DNA of 15,698 nucleotides from Cyanobacteria bacterium UBA8803 (GCA_003505715.1 DNXU01000282.1:3727-19424); one strand, 5' to 3'; shown: positions 1-8,485, counted from the stretch's first letter. Numbers and translations are program-made. The notes: a model not told the origin generated them from the sequence alone.

Positions 1-20
1 ACAACCAACAACCAACAACT
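1..20. repeat. Heptanucleotide tandem repeat at the 3' end of glsF
   Basis: The sequence has period 7 (unit ACAACCA, nearly three copies), is cut by the window edge, and reaches the glsF stop codon at 19-21. It fits the class of cyanobacterial short tandemly repeated repetitive sequences. Its full copy number lies outside the window. Confidence 0.6.
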
Positions 21-3000
21 ATTGAACTGGAGTTAGCTCCCTTTCTACTACTGCTTCGGGATTCGCTTCTGGGGTATCTGCTTCCGAAGGGGGTACAGCT
101 TGCCAAAATTGAGGTAGATAGTCAGACCAGTTAGCCAGTATTATCTTGGCTTTGGGACTGCCTGTACGTTCGGCATGGGCTTGAATCAGGTCTTTTAACT
201 GTTGTTCGCCAGCTGCCGTTTTTACCCGCTGAATCTTGACAATTTCTGGGTTGAGTTTAGCGGGAAAACTACCATCTTCATCCAGGAAGTAAGCCAGACC
301 ACCTGTCATTCCAGCACAGGCATTGCGACCGATATTGCCCAAGACGACGATAACTCCGCCCGTCATATACTCGCAGCAGTGATCCCCGGCTCCCTCAATG
401 ACCGCCTGACCTTTAGAATTGCGGACGCCGAACCGCTCTCCGGCACCACCGTTGGCAAATAGAGTGCCGCCAGTGGCACCGTAGAGGCAGGTGTTGCCCA
501 CGATGACATTTTGGGCTGGATCGTAGGTGGCATGGGCGGGTGGCTTGATAACGATTTCGCCGCCATGCATTCCCTTACCCACGTAGTCGTTAGCTTCACC
601 TTCTAGATTTAGGGTCATGCCAGAAAGGTTAAAAGCACCAAAACTTTGACCCGCAGATCCTTTGAAGTTGAGGGTAATTTGCCCCTCAAACCCTTGATCT
701 CCATACTGTTTGGCGATCGCCCCCGCAAGGCGTGTCCCCACGGTTCTGTCAGTATTGACAATCTCTAAATTTTTGGTGACAGTTCCTTGGTTGTGGATGG
801 CTTCTTGAATATCCGCATCGGCGAGCAGATTATCGTCGAGGACTGGCCCGTTACTGTGTACCGATTCATGCTTCAGCCAGCTGCGATCGCTCTTGGTATC
901 CGGCAGCTGCATTAGGCAATTGAGATTTATGGCAGAGGTCTTAGCGAGCTGAATATTCTCGCGCATTTTCAACAGGTCAGCGCGACCGATGATATCATTT
1001 AGCGAATGATAACCCAGCCTTGCTAGGAGCGATCGCACTTCTTGGGCTACAAAGTAGAAGAAGTTCACTACATGCTCTGGTAGTCCAGTAAACCGCTTGC
1101 GCAGATGTTCTTGCTGGGTGGCAACCCCGACGGGGCAATTATTGGTGTGGCAAATTCTTGCCATGATACAGCCTTCAGCAATCATGGATACAGAACCAAA
1201 GCCGTATTCTTCGGCTCCCATTAACGCTGCCATGACTACATCCCATCCCGTCTTGAAGCCACCATCGGCTCGCAACAGGACACGATCGCGCAGCTGATTT
1301 TCCAGCAACACCCGATGCACTTCCGTCAAGCCTAGTTCCCAAGGGGTTCCGGCATGTTTGATCGAACTGAGAGGAGATGCTCCAGTACCGCCATCGTGAC
1401 CGGAAATTTGGATGATATCCGCATTAGCTTTAGCCACCCCAGCGGCAATAGTCCCGATCCCAATTTCGGCTACCAGTTTCACTGATACTTGGGCTGTCGG
1501 ATTAATCTGGTGCAGGTCAAAGATGAGCTGAGCTAGGTCTTCAATGGAATAAATATCATGATGGGGTGGCGGGGAAATCAGGGGCACTCCCGGCTTGGAA
1601 CGCCGCAGCATGGCAATGTAGGGACTCACCTTGGTGCCGGGTAGCTGTCCTCCTTCTCCTGGCTTGGCACCTTGGGCAATTTTAATCTCCGTTTGCTTTG
1701 CACTAACTAGGTACTCCGGCGTTACCCCAAAACGACCGGATGCCACCTGCTTGATGGCCGAACTAGCAGTATCTCCATTGCGCAACCCTTTGAGGTGAGG
1801 CAGGGTGGGAGAGTAACCCGTCTCATCCACATCATCCAAAATTTTGAAGCGGACAGGGTCTTCGCCGCCTTCACCGCTGTTGGACTTGCCACCGAGGCGG
1901 TTCATGGCGATCGCTAAGGTTTCATGAGCCTCTCTCGATAGGGAGCCTAGAGACATTGCCCCCGTACAGAACCGCTTGAAAATTTCCACCACAGGTTCTA
2001 CTTCCTCCATGGGGAGCGGTGGGCGATCGCTCTGGAAGTCTAACAAGTCTCGGAGGGCGGTGACTGGACGCTCTGCCAAATACTTCTGGTAAACTTCGTA
2101 ATGGTCGTAACCTTTTTGGGGCTCGGTAACGGGCAAGGGAGAATCAGATAGTTTACCATTGCCGCTCGTAGCTTTGCCATTGCCAGCGTTTGCCTGAGTG
2201 TTAAAGCTAGCCACCGCTTTATGCAGTGCCTTAGCCATTTCCGGGCTGTTCATGTGATACTCCCCGCCGGGACGGTACTGGATAAAACCGAAGTTTTCCA
2301 GTTTCTTGGCCGTTAATTCTGGGAAGGCACGACTGACGAAGGAGATGGTTTCCTGTGCCAATTCGGCAACACTCAAACCGCCCAACCGGGAGGTAGTTCC
2401 GGCAAAGCCCAGTTTTAACAAATCTGTGCCGATACCCAATGCCTCAAAGATTTGCGCTCCCTGGTAAGACGACAGCAGGGAAATCCCCATCTTAGATAGG
2501 ATTTTTAGTAATCCTGCTGCTAAGGCTTGGCGGTAGTTTTGCTGAGCTGCTGCAATCGTGATGCGCTCGATTTTGCCCCGTTCCATCAGTTTCTGGGTGC
2601 GGGAATCTGCCCACCACTGGCGCACTGATTCCCAAGCCAGGTAAGGGCATACGGCTGCTGCACCATAGCCAATCAAGCAGGCGAAGTGATGGGTACTCCA
2701 GCACTGGGCTGTTTCTAAGACAAGGGCTGTCTTCATCCGCAGTCCTTGCCGAATCAGGTGATGGTGAACGGCTCCAACTGCCAGCAGGGGGGGAATATAA
2801 CTGTGGTTCTCGCTCAACCTGCCGCCGATTTTATCACTCAAAATCAGAATCTTCTTACCTGCACGGACTAACTCAGCAGCGCGATCGCACAAATGATTTA
2901 CAGCTGCTGCTAATCCCTGCGGGCCAGCCGCCATTTCAAATAGAGTAGAGAGTTCGGCAGTCTCAAACCCTGAGGCTTTGATCGCTGCTAACTCCGCCTC

Positions 3001-4824
3001 ATTCAGGATTGGAGTTTCTAGCTTCAACAGGCGAGCATATTCTGGTTTTGCTTCTAATAGGTTCCCCCGCCCTCCTAACAACATGCTCAACGACATCACT
3101 AAACTTTCCCGCAACGGATCGATAGGTGGGTTAGTCACTTGGGCAAAGCGCTGCTTAAAGTAGTCATAAAGCAAGCGGGGTTTATCGGAGAGGACAGCTA
3201 GGGGAATATCATCACCCATACAGAAGGTTGGTTCTTTCCCTTGGCTAGCCATCGGTTCGACAATGAGTTCTATATCCTCAGCGGTATAACCAAAGGCCGT
3301 CTGCTGGCGCAATAAGTCCTGAGGAGTGAGCTGGGGAGCCTCAATAAAGGGTTGGGGGTTGAGAACTTGCCGATAATGTTGCAGCCACTGACTGTAGGGC
3401 TGCTCTTGTGCTACCCGCTGTTTGATTTCCCAGTTTTTCAAAATTTCGTGGGTTTGGAGATCTACGGCAATCATTTGCCCCGGCCCTAACCTACCCTTTT
3501 CCAGAATTTCGCTTTCGGGTACATCCACGACCCCCGCTTCTGACGCCACAATGACATAGCCATCCCGGGTAATGCTATAACGAGCTGGGCGCAGTCCGTT
3601 GCGATCGAGGGTGGCTCCCACGACCTTGCCATCGCTAAATACCAACAAGGCTGGGCCGTCCCACGCTTCCTGAATACCTCGGTAGTATTCGTAAAAATCT
3701 ACAATTTCTGGATGTTGCTCCAAATCTGGCTGATTTTGGTACGCTTCCGGCACCATAATCATCACTGCTTCTAGGGGGCTGCGTCCGGAGCGTACTAATA
3801 ACTCTAGTACGTTGTCGAGGTTGGCTGAGTCACTATTGTCAGGATTAACAATAGGCTTGAGGTCTTCCAGAGAGGAATGGGGAGTTGTCACCCTTTCCCC
3901 ATTCCCTATTCCCCCTTCCCTATTCCCCATTTCCCAAATAGGATGGGTGAGGTCAGCCTCTCTTGCCATCATCCAGTTGATATTACCTAGGAGCGTGTTA
4001 ATCTCCCCGTTATGTCCCAACAACCGCATCGGCTGAGCTAGGGGCCACTTGGGCATTGTGTTGGTGCTGAAACGGCGGTGATAGAACGCAAAGCTACTTT
4101 GGTAATGGGGATTTTTTAAATCGGTATAGAACTCTCCCAGGATAGCGGCACGCACCATACCTTTGTATACTATTGTGCGTGTTGAAAAGGAGCAAATGTA
4201 AAAATCATCCGACCACTTCAGCGTCCCTTGAGTCTGTAAGGCTTTACCAATCTGACGCCTTGCTTTATAAAGCGTTCGTTCTAGGTCATCTCCCTGCTGG
4301 CTAGGGGAGGCCACGAATACCTGTTCGATCTGGGGTTGGTTTGCTCGGGCTTGAGGGCCGATAACCTCCTCTTGCACGGGTACTATGCGCCATCCCAGTA
4401 CGGTTAAGTCTGCTTCTCTCAAGACCTCGGCAACAATTTCCCGAGCTTTCTTACTTAGGTTTGCATCTTGTGGTAGAAAAACCATACCTACTCCCAACTG
4501 GTGAATGGGTGGCATGGAGATGTTTTGTTCGGCAAACCAAGGCTCGAAGAGTTGCCAGGGAATTGCGGTTAATAGACCCGAACCATCACCAGAGTCTCGG
4601 TCAGCACTACAACCGCCCCGGTGTTCTAAACAGCCCAAAGCTGATAATGCCTGTTCGATCAGCTCATGGGTCGCAGTACCTGCTACCGCAGCAATAAAGC
4701 CAACGCCGCAGGCATCCCGCTCTTCCACCAACCATCGCTGACCTGGATAGGGTATGCCGCCTTGCTCCCAAAGATGATCTTGTTGATTGTTGTTGATGCG
4801 CCTATTGTCCATCGGATGATTCAC
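19..4824 (-). CDS. glsF: Ferredoxin-dependent glutamate synthase (Fd-GOGAT)
   Basis: Converts glutamine plus 2-oxoglutarate to two glutamates using reduced ferredoxin; this is the second step of the GS-GOGAT ammonium assimilation cycle. The protein has 1601 residues, slightly longer than the roughly 1550 usual in cyanobacteria. Visible parts in order: a propeptide of about 38 residues; a class II glutamine amidotransferase domain with nucleophile Cys39 in DACGVGF (to about 430); a central domain (about 480-780); an FMN-binding synthase barrel (about 905-1290) with the 3Fe-4S cysteines C1219, C1225 and C1230 in C-x5-C-x4-C; and a C-terminal GXGXG beta-helix (about 1330-1560). No small (GltD-like) subunit gene is adjacent, consistent with the ferredoxin type. 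The start is GTG at 4824; ATG at 4812 (residue 5) is equally possible and neither has a Shine-Dalgarno. Oddities: a repeat-derived insertion at about residues 299-317 and a Gly/Asn-rich linker at about 872-902. Confidence 0.97.
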   Translation of the reverse strand: MNHPMDNRRINNNQQDHLWEQGGIPYPGQRWLVEERDACGVGFIAAVAGTATHELIEQALSALGCLEHRGGCSADRDSGDGSGLLTAIPWQLFEPWFAEQNISMPPIHQLGVGMVFLPQDANLSKKAREIVAEVLREADLTVLGWRIVPVQEEVIGPQARANQPQIEQVFVASPSQQGDDLERTLYKARRQIGKALQTQGTLKWSDDFYICSFSTRTIVYKGMVRAAILGEFYTDLKNPHYQSSFAFYHRRFSTNTMPKWPLAQPMRLLGHNGEINTLLGNINWMMAREADLTHPIWEMGNREGGIGNGERVTTPHSSLEDLKPIVNPDNSDSANLDNVLELLVRSGRSPLEAVMIMVPEAYQNQPDLEQHPEIVDFYEYYRGIQEAWDGPALLVFSDGKVVGATLDRNGLRPARYSITRDGYVIVASEAGVVDVPESEILEKGRLGPGQMIAVDLQTHEILKNWEIKQRVAQEQPYSQWLQHYRQVLNPQPFIEAPQLTPQDLLRQQTAFGYTAEDIELIVEPMASQGKEPTFCMGDDIPLAVLSDKPRLLYDYFKQRFAQVTNPPIDPLRESLVMSLSMLLGGRGNLLEAKPEYARLLKLETPILNEAELAAIKASGFETAELSTLFEMAAGPQGLAAAVNHLCDRAAELVRAGKKILILSDKIGGRLSENHSYIPPLLAVGAVHHHLIRQGLRMKTALVLETAQCWSTHHFACLIGYGAAAVCPYLAWESVRQWWADSRTQKLMERGKIERITIAAAQQNYRQALAAGLLKILSKMGISLLSSYQGAQIFEALGIGTDLLKLGFAGTTSRLGGLSVAELAQETISFVSRAFPELTAKKLENFGFIQYRPGGEYHMNSPEMAKALHKAVASFNTQANAGNGKATSGNGKLSDSPLPVTEPQKGYDHYEVYQKYLAERPVTALRDLLDFQSDRPPLPMEEVEPVVEIFKRFCTGAMSLGSLSREAHETLAIAMNRLGGKSNSGEGGEDPVRFKILDDVDETGYSPTLPHLKGLRNGDTASSAIKQVASGRFGVTPEYLVSAKQTEIKIAQGAKPGEGGQLPGTKVSPYIAMLRRSKPGVPLISPPPHHDIYSIEDLAQLIFDLHQINPTAQVSVKLVAEIGIGTIAAGVAKANADIIQISGHDGGTGASPLSSIKHAGTPWELGLTEVHRVLLENQLRDRVLLRADGGFKTGWDVVMAALMGAEEYGFGSVSMIAEGCIMARICHTNNCPVGVATQQEHLRKRFTGLPEHVVNFFYFVAQEVRSLLARLGYHSLNDIIGRADLLKMRENIQLAKTSAINLNCLMQLPDTKSDRSWLKHESVHSNGPVLDDNLLADADIQEAIHNQGTVTKNLEIVNTDRTVGTRLAGAIAKQYGDQGFEGQITLNFKGSAGQSFGAFNLSGMTLNLEGEANDYVGKGMHGGEIVIKPPAHATYDPAQNVIVGNTCLYGATGGTLFANGGAGERFGVRNSKGQAVIEGAGDHCCEYMTGGVIVVLGNIGRNACAGMTGGLAYFLDEDGSFPAKLNPEIVKIQRVKTAAGEQQLKDLIQAHAERTGSPKAKIILANWSDYLPQFWQAVPPSEADTPEANPEAVVERELTPVQ
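3877..3935 (-). repeat. Heptamer-repeat-derived insertion inside glsF
   Basis: On the coding strand this stretch consists of degenerate copies of GGGAATA/GGGGAAT, the unit that also forms the long array at 8291-8367. It is translated in frame as a Gly/Asn/Arg-rich segment (about residues 299-317) between W297 and the conserved LEDLKP motif. From memory, the Synechocystis enzyme has only about 7 residues between the matching Trp and LKP, against 24 here. The gene remains open, so the inserted length is a multiple of three. Confidence 0.75.
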
Positions 4825-4893
4825 TGTTTTTTTGATCCAAATTTAGAGATGTCCGGCGGTTAACTCACTAGCCGAATTAAGAAAGTTGAAAAA

Positions 4894-4920
4894 ATTAGAA
4901 ACAATTTAGGGAAAGGGCAA
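4894..4920 (-). promoter_or_regulatory. Weak candidate promoter for glsF
   Basis: On the minus strand TTGCCC (4920-4915) precedes TCTAAT (4899-4894), a 5-of-6 match to the -10 consensus. The 15-bp spacer is shorter than ideal. It lies about 70 bp upstream of the start codon. I saw no consensus NtcA site (GTA-N8-TAC) in the gap. Confidence 0.25.
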
Positions 4921-5086
4921 GTCTAGCCTATTATTCTTGTACTTAAGGAACTGCGGTTTCTCTTAGAAGCTCTGGGACTCAAACGATACATCCTTAAAGT
5001 TACGCTGGATTCAATTGAACTCAGAGGCTTTACAACTGAGAAGGGTAAGGTGCTTTAATCGTCCAATCGAGCGACCTATCGCACCC

Positions 5087-5103
5087 CTGACCTTATAGGT
5101 CAG
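5087..5103. repeat. Perfect inverted repeat CTGACCT-TAT-AGGTCAG
   Basis: Seven-base arms surround a 3-base centre. The form suits a dimeric DNA-binding protein, or a very tight hairpin. There is no T-tract, so a terminator is unlikely. The regulator is unknown. Confidence 0.5.
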
Positions 5104-5239
5104 CAGCTCTGGCGCTTGCTCTAGACTATGAAAAATGAAATTCCCATACTGGCCTGCTGCCAAATAGGCAGAATAGCCATATTACTAGGAAGTGCTTTAA
5201 TCTAGCAATCCCCACATTTCTAAGGTTTGCTTCTTTAAC

Positions 5240-5279
5240 TTAGCGCTACAGATAATTATGGCCATTAATGTAGCACTAA
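5240..5279. repeat. Imperfect 40-nt hairpin in the glsF/glycosidase gap
   Basis: TTAGCGCTACA (5240-5250) pairs with TGTAGCACTAA (5269-5279), 10 of 11 positions. Inside it TAAT (5253-5256) can pair with ATTA (5264-5267), leaving a loop of about 7 nt. There is no T-tract. It could be a structural RNA element or an operator. Confidence 0.45.
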
Positions 5280-5520
5280 CTCCAACCTCTTGCACTAAGC
5301 TCTAGCAGAGGCTTTCAAAAGCAGCTCTAATCAACAGCTGAGATCTGCTAGCCCAATTCCTCATTTTGCCTAAAGGAATACAATAGAGCTTCTAGAGTTG
5401 AGCAAGCCTGGGTACACTGCCGAAGAGAGTCTTACTTATATTATGCCGCTCCCCTAGACCAGACGATCGAGATCGAGTCATGATTCCTTGATATGCACTG
5501 CGATCGCTTACCACCCCAGC

Positions 5521-7524
5521 ATGAAAATTTTTCTCCCCCTCTTCCTCTCGCTCTCCCTCTTCCCTCTCGGCGAGTTATCGCTGTCCTCGGCCAGCCCACA
5601 AGCTAAAAATACCAAACCTCAAGTATTACAGAGCTTGCAAATGCATGAAATCTTGCAAATCTTGGCCGTTCGTGCCTCAGCAGCTCTCGAACGCTCTATG
5701 GCAGAAGAGCAAGCCTTGAAAGTAGAACGATCTCAGCCACAACCGACAACCTTACCCCGGCGAGCAGAGTTTTTATCCCAAGCCTTGCCTCAGGCGATCC
5801 AGCAGGGTCAGAAATTATCTTTAAATGGTCGCATCTTTCCCGTGGCCTGGAAGCAGTGGCAGTTGGGATCGGCGGTGCGCACGGCTATCAGTGATGTGGG
5901 AGCCGAGGCAACTTTGGGCGTGGAATTGTTGAGTAGTGGGGAGTTGACCCGACAGCCGATCCAGTGGTTTTCCTCCCCACCTAGTACGCCCATGGTTCTT
6001 GCTAGTCAGCTCAGTGGTGCTTATCGCTATCTCGATATTACCGATCTAGCGAAGAATTTCGGTTGGCAGTTACAAGTTGAGGGTGACACCCTCTATTTGA
6101 ACTCTGTACCTGCGCGGGTAGCAAATATTAGGATGGAAGAACAACCCTGGGGGTTTCGGATTGTCCTCGATCTAGACCGCCCGACGCCCTGGCAAGTAAG
6201 CGATCGCCGCACGGAAGGTGAGATTGTACTAAGCGGGTTAACTGACCCATCACTAATTGAGCAGTTTAACCCCCCTCCGGCTCCGACTGAGCAAATACAA
6301 GAGGAGGAAGATGCCACCCCAGTCCCGAGCGCAGCGCCTGAAAATAAACCTGTCATCCGTATCGAAAACGATCAGAATCAAACGACCATGCGGGTAAGTA
6401 TTCCCGACGGTTTGCGCCTACAGGTGTTTAGCTTACCGAACCCCAATCGTTTAGTTCTCGATCTACGTCCTGATGCTTTGATAGAAAAAGAAATTTTCTG
6501 GGCACCGGGTATCCGCTGGCGTCAGCAATATATAAATTTAGGCGAGTCTCGATTTCCAGTGGTATGGCTGGAAGTTAACCCAACAGCCCCCGGACTCAGC
6601 CTGAGGCCAATTTGGAGCAATCCCGCTAGCCAGATGGGAACGGCTCCCTTGATCCAAACGGCTCAGTTGTGGCAAGCGTTTGCCGCCATTAATGCTGGTT
6701 TTTTTAATCGCAAGAACCAATTGCCCTTAGGAGCCATTCGTCGCGATGGGCGGTGGTTCTCCGGTCCTATTCTTAATCGGGGTGCGATCGCTTGGAACGA
6801 TCGCGGTCAATTTAAAATTGGACGGCTGAGCCTGAGCGAAACTTTGGTTACCTCAGGAGGAGCGCGTCTACCCATACTGCTGCTTAACACAGGTTACGTC
6901 AAAGCTGGTATTTCTCGCTACACCCCAGAATGGGGAGCGGCCTACACTCCCCTGACAGATAATGAGGTAATAGTAGCGATCGAGAATAACCAAGTAACAG
7001 GTCAGGTGCCAGGAGGGCTAGCGGATCAAGGTTCCTTTGCCATTCCTGCCAACGGTTACCTCCTCACCTTACGGGCGAACGACACGGCAGCTATTGCTAA
7101 TCTCCTCAGTGTTGGGACGCAAGTGCAAATTGAAAGCAGCACCCTGCCTGCTGACTTCAACAGCTACCCTCACCTTCTGGGTGCTGGCCCCCTTTTACTG
7201 CAAAACCGTCAAATCGTCTTGGATGCCAAAGCCGAACAATTTAGCGATGCCTTTGCTCAACAATTGGCTGTGCGCTCCAGTATCGGCACCACTGCCACTG
7301 GCACTCTGATTGTTGCCGCAATTCACAATCGCGTCAGTGGAGCAGGTCCGAGTTTAACAGAAACAGCTCAGCTCATGCAGCAACTCGGAGCAATTGATGC
7401 TCTCAACCTCGATGGCGGCAGTTCCACCGGACTTTATCTCGGAGGTAACCTACTCGATCGCTCTCCGGCTACAGCTGCCCGCGTCCACAATGGTCTTGGT
7501 TTTTTCCGACCCCTTGTTCCCTAG
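5521..7524 (+). CDS. Secreted phosphodiester glycosidase family protein with AMIN-like region
   Basis: The C-terminal part (about 385-660 of 667 residues) matches the phosphodiester glycosidase (NAGPA, DUF2233-like) family. It has INAGFFNR from N391, a central LGAGPLLL segment, and the signature DGGSST from D631. I chose ATG 5521 over the longer frame from TTG 5488 because it begins a clear signal peptide (hydrophobic at about residues 4-18, then Ser/Ala-rich), so export is expected. Residues about 98-195 resemble a copper-amine-oxidase-N-like module. Segments at about 196-240 and 278-318 look like AMIN domains, which bind cell-wall or surface components, and are separated by an acidic Pro-rich linker (247-277). 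Family members remove or hydrolyse sugar phosphodiesters; the substrate here is unknown. There is no Shine-Dalgarno. The gene stands alone, and its stop codon lies inside a repeat shared with rpsJ. Confidence 0.85.
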   Translation: MKIFLPLFLSLSLFPLGELSLSSASPQAKNTKPQVLQSLQMHEILQILAVRASAALERSMAEEQALKVERSQPQPTTLPRRAEFLSQALPQAIQQGQKLSLNGRIFPVAWKQWQLGSAVRTAISDVGAEATLGVELLSSGELTRQPIQWFSSPPSTPMVLASQLSGAYRYLDITDLAKNFGWQLQVEGDTLYLNSVPARVANIRMEEQPWGFRIVLDLDRPTPWQVSDRRTEGEIVLSGLTDPSLIEQFNPPPAPTEQIQEEEDATPVPSAAPENKPVIRIENDQNQTTMRVSIPDGLRLQVFSLPNPNRLVLDLRPDALIEKEIFWAPGIRWRQQYINLGESRFPVVWLEVNPTAPGLSLRPIWSNPASQMGTAPLIQTAQLWQAFAAINAGFFNRKNQLPLGAIRRDGRWFSGPILNRGAIAWNDRGQFKIGRLSLSETLVTSGGARLPILLLNTGYVKAGISRYTPEWGAAYTPLTDNEVIVAIENNQVTGQVPGGLADQGSFAIPANGYLLTLRANDTAAIANLLSVGTQVQIESSTLPADFNSYPHLLGAGPLLLQNRQIVLDAKAEQFSDAFAQQLAVRSSIGTTATGTLIVAAIHNRVSGAGPSLTETAQLMQQLGAIDALNLDGGSSTGLYLGGNLLDRSPATAARVHNGLGFFRPLVP

Positions 7525-7542
7525 TGCTGTGAAGGCTCCAAG
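7521..7542 (+). repeat. 22-bp dispersed repeat, copy 1, spanning the glycosidase stop codon
   Basis: The sequence beginning CTAGTGC and ending GGCTCCAAG matches 14097-14118 at 21 of 22 positions (T7528 against G14104). In both places the TAG is the stop codon of the upstream gene. Confidence 0.75.
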
Positions 7543-7867
7543 GCTCCTATTCCCTAACCACTGACTGCTGGCTTTACGTTCTTTTACATTACTCTGTTTA
7601 TTAATATCTATTCAGTTATTCCAGTTATTCTGAAGGTATAGTTAAAGTTTTTGTAAAGCAAAATCCGAAGAATGTAAAGAGTTAATATAATGTGACCAAT
7701 TTAGCTGCGAAGGACTGACAAAGACCGAATTCTATTTGCTATGTTGGGTCTTGGTTGTGTACAGAGTACTCCCAGATAGTAAGTAGATCATCTAAACACT
7801 AGAGAGAAGTAAAGCGGACAACATCCGCCTTGCTGCTTGAATCTGTAGTCGTTCTCAGGAGAAAAAT
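7525..7867. other. 343-bp intergenic leader with repeated boxes
   Basis: After the 22-bp repeat comes one degenerate heptamer unit (CTATTCCCT, 7547-7555). Next is an exact 9-bp tandem duplication (CAGTTATTC, 7613-7621 and 7622-7630), then GTAAA/TTTAC boxes (7573, 7583, 7653, 7674) and a perfect -10 hexamer (7686-7691). About 170 nt of untranslated leader would follow up to the cupin start. Confidence 0.5.
7641..7691 (+). promoter_or_regulatory. Candidate promoter of the cupin gene with upstream direct repeats
   Basis: A perfect TATAAT lies at 7686-7691 with no recognisable -35, which suggests an activator-dependent promoter. Upstream are GTTAAAG (7641-7647), TGTAAAG (7652-7658) and TGTAAAG (7673-7679), spaced 11 and 21 bp, about one and two helical turns. 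Such spacing is typical of OmpR/PhoB-class response regulators, but the bases are not a clean Pho box. Confidence 0.45.
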
Positions 7868-8290
7868 ATGGTTCCAGTGCAAGAAATTTCTGAAGTTGCA
7901 GCCCTTACCCTACCCACATCGTTGCCAACTGGAGGTGCTGCCGCCACTGAACTGCGACCTTGGGGATCGTTCACCGTGTTGGAAGAAGGGCGCGGGTACA
8001 AAATTAAAAGAATTCAAGTGAACCCCGGTCATCGACTGAGCTTGCAAATGCATTACCATCGCAGCGAACACTGGATTGTCGTCAGCGGCACGGCAAAAGT
8101 TATTTGCGGCGAACAAGAATTGATCGTTCACCAAAATCAGTCCACCTATGTTCCCCAAGGCACTCTCCATCGTTTAGAAAATCCAGGTGTTATTCCCTTA
8201 GTTTTAATTGAAGTTCAAAATGGAGAGTACTTAGGAGAAGATGATATCATTCGCTTTGAAGATGACTACGCTCGAAGCAAGCCATCTTAA
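7868..8290 (+). CDS. Cupin, type II mannose-6-phosphate isomerase family
   Basis: Small single-domain cupin of 140 residues matching the C-terminal isomerase domain of bifunctional ManC/AlgA proteins, without the nucleotidyltransferase half. Cupin motif 1 is complete: H62, H64 and E67 in HYHRSEHW followed by VVSG. Motif 2 is also complete: P96, G98, H101 and N105 in VPQGTLHRLEN. These residues form the usual metal site. The N-terminal PWGSF motif (from P31) is typical of this family. The likely role is interconversion of mannose-6-phosphate and fructose-6-phosphate for GDP-mannose and surface polysaccharide synthesis; a sugar-binding cupin with another reaction cannot be excluded. The start is supported by AGGAG at 7857-7861, six bases before the ATG. 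The stop codon touches the heptamer array. Confidence 0.85.
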   Translation: MVPVQEISEVAALTLPTSLPTGGAAATELRPWGSFTVLEEGRGYKIKRIQVNPGHRLSLQMHYHRSEHWIVVSGTAKVICGEQELIVHQNQSTYVPQGTLHRLENPGVIPLVLIEVQNGEYLGEDDIIRFEDDYARSKPS

Positions 8291-8374
8291 TAGGGAATAG
8301 GGAATAGGGAATAGGGAATAGGGAATAGGGAATAGGGAATAGGGAATAGGGAATAGGGAATAGGGAAGAGGGAG
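8291..8374. repeat. Heptanucleotide array (TAGGGAA)11 plus one degenerate unit
   Basis: Eleven exact copies occupy 8291-8367, followed by GAGGGAG (8368-8374). The array begins at the first base after the cupin stop codon. It is of the cyanobacterial STRR type and shares its unit with the insertion inside glsF and the single unit at 7547-7555. There are no spacers, so it is not a CRISPR array. Confidence 0.97.
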
Positions 8375-8380
8375 AAATAT

Positions 8381-8386
8381 TATAAT
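8381..8386 (+). promoter_or_regulatory. Candidate -10 hexamer of the IscA-type gene
   Basis: A perfect TATAAT stands 14 bp after the last exact repeat unit, so any -35 contact at normal spacing would fall within the heptamer array, which contains no TTGACA-like hexamer. A start near 8393 would give a leader of about 93 nt. Confidence 0.4.
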
Positions 8387-8485
8387 TCCGTTAGTATGAG
8401 GGCAGATCAGGAAAGCCTATCCCTCTCCCTGTTTTCAAGTCAGGTATCTTTCTTCCTCTATTCCCTGTTACCTAACAAGACAATT

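Larger units (their letters stand above)
4825..5487. other. 663-bp intergenic gap with inverted repeats
   Basis: Divergent region between glsF and the glycosidase gene. I found no tRNA, no credible protein gene and no mobile-element remnant. It holds a 7-bp perfect inverted repeat (5087-5103), a small hairpin (CTGCC/GGCAG at 5157-5171, outer TGGC/GCCA at 5150-5179), and a longer hairpin (5240-5279). The tetranucleotide CTAG occurs about eight times. The right part (5441-5451) has an AT-rich TATATTAT stretch that could be a -10 for the downstream gene, but no -35 is evident. The gap could hold a long leader or a small RNA; the sequence alone does not decide. Confidence 0.5.

Noticed and set aside
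4927..5058. Open frame of 43 codons in the glsF/glycosidase gap whose translation looks protein-like (Leu-rich, then a charged tail).
   Set aside because: It has no ATG, GTG or TTG start in frame and no ribosome-binding site, and resembles no family I recognise. It could be a gene remnant, but the evidence is too thin to call it.
5045..5058. Near match to an NtcA site (GTA-N8-TAA).
   Set aside because: The last base of the required TAC is wrong and no -10 is suitably placed for glsF; such matches are expected by chance in AT-rich DNA.
4825..5487. tRNA, tmRNA or transposase remnant in the long gap.
   Set aside because: No T-loop (GGTTCRA-like) sequence, CCA-proximal stem or transposase-like frame was found on either strand.
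5488..5520. TTG start giving 11 more residues to the glycosidase protein.
   Set aside because: The ATG at 5521 opens a normal signal peptide; the extra residues would mask it.
8291..8374. CRISPR-like regularity.
   Set aside because: The units are directly adjacent heptamers without spacers and no cas genes are near.
8396..8485. Upstream ATG adding 30 residues to the IscA-type protein.
   Set aside because: The extension is coded by pyrimidine-rich, repeat-like DNA, lacks family similarity and would shift the cysteines from their standard positions 35, 99 and 101.
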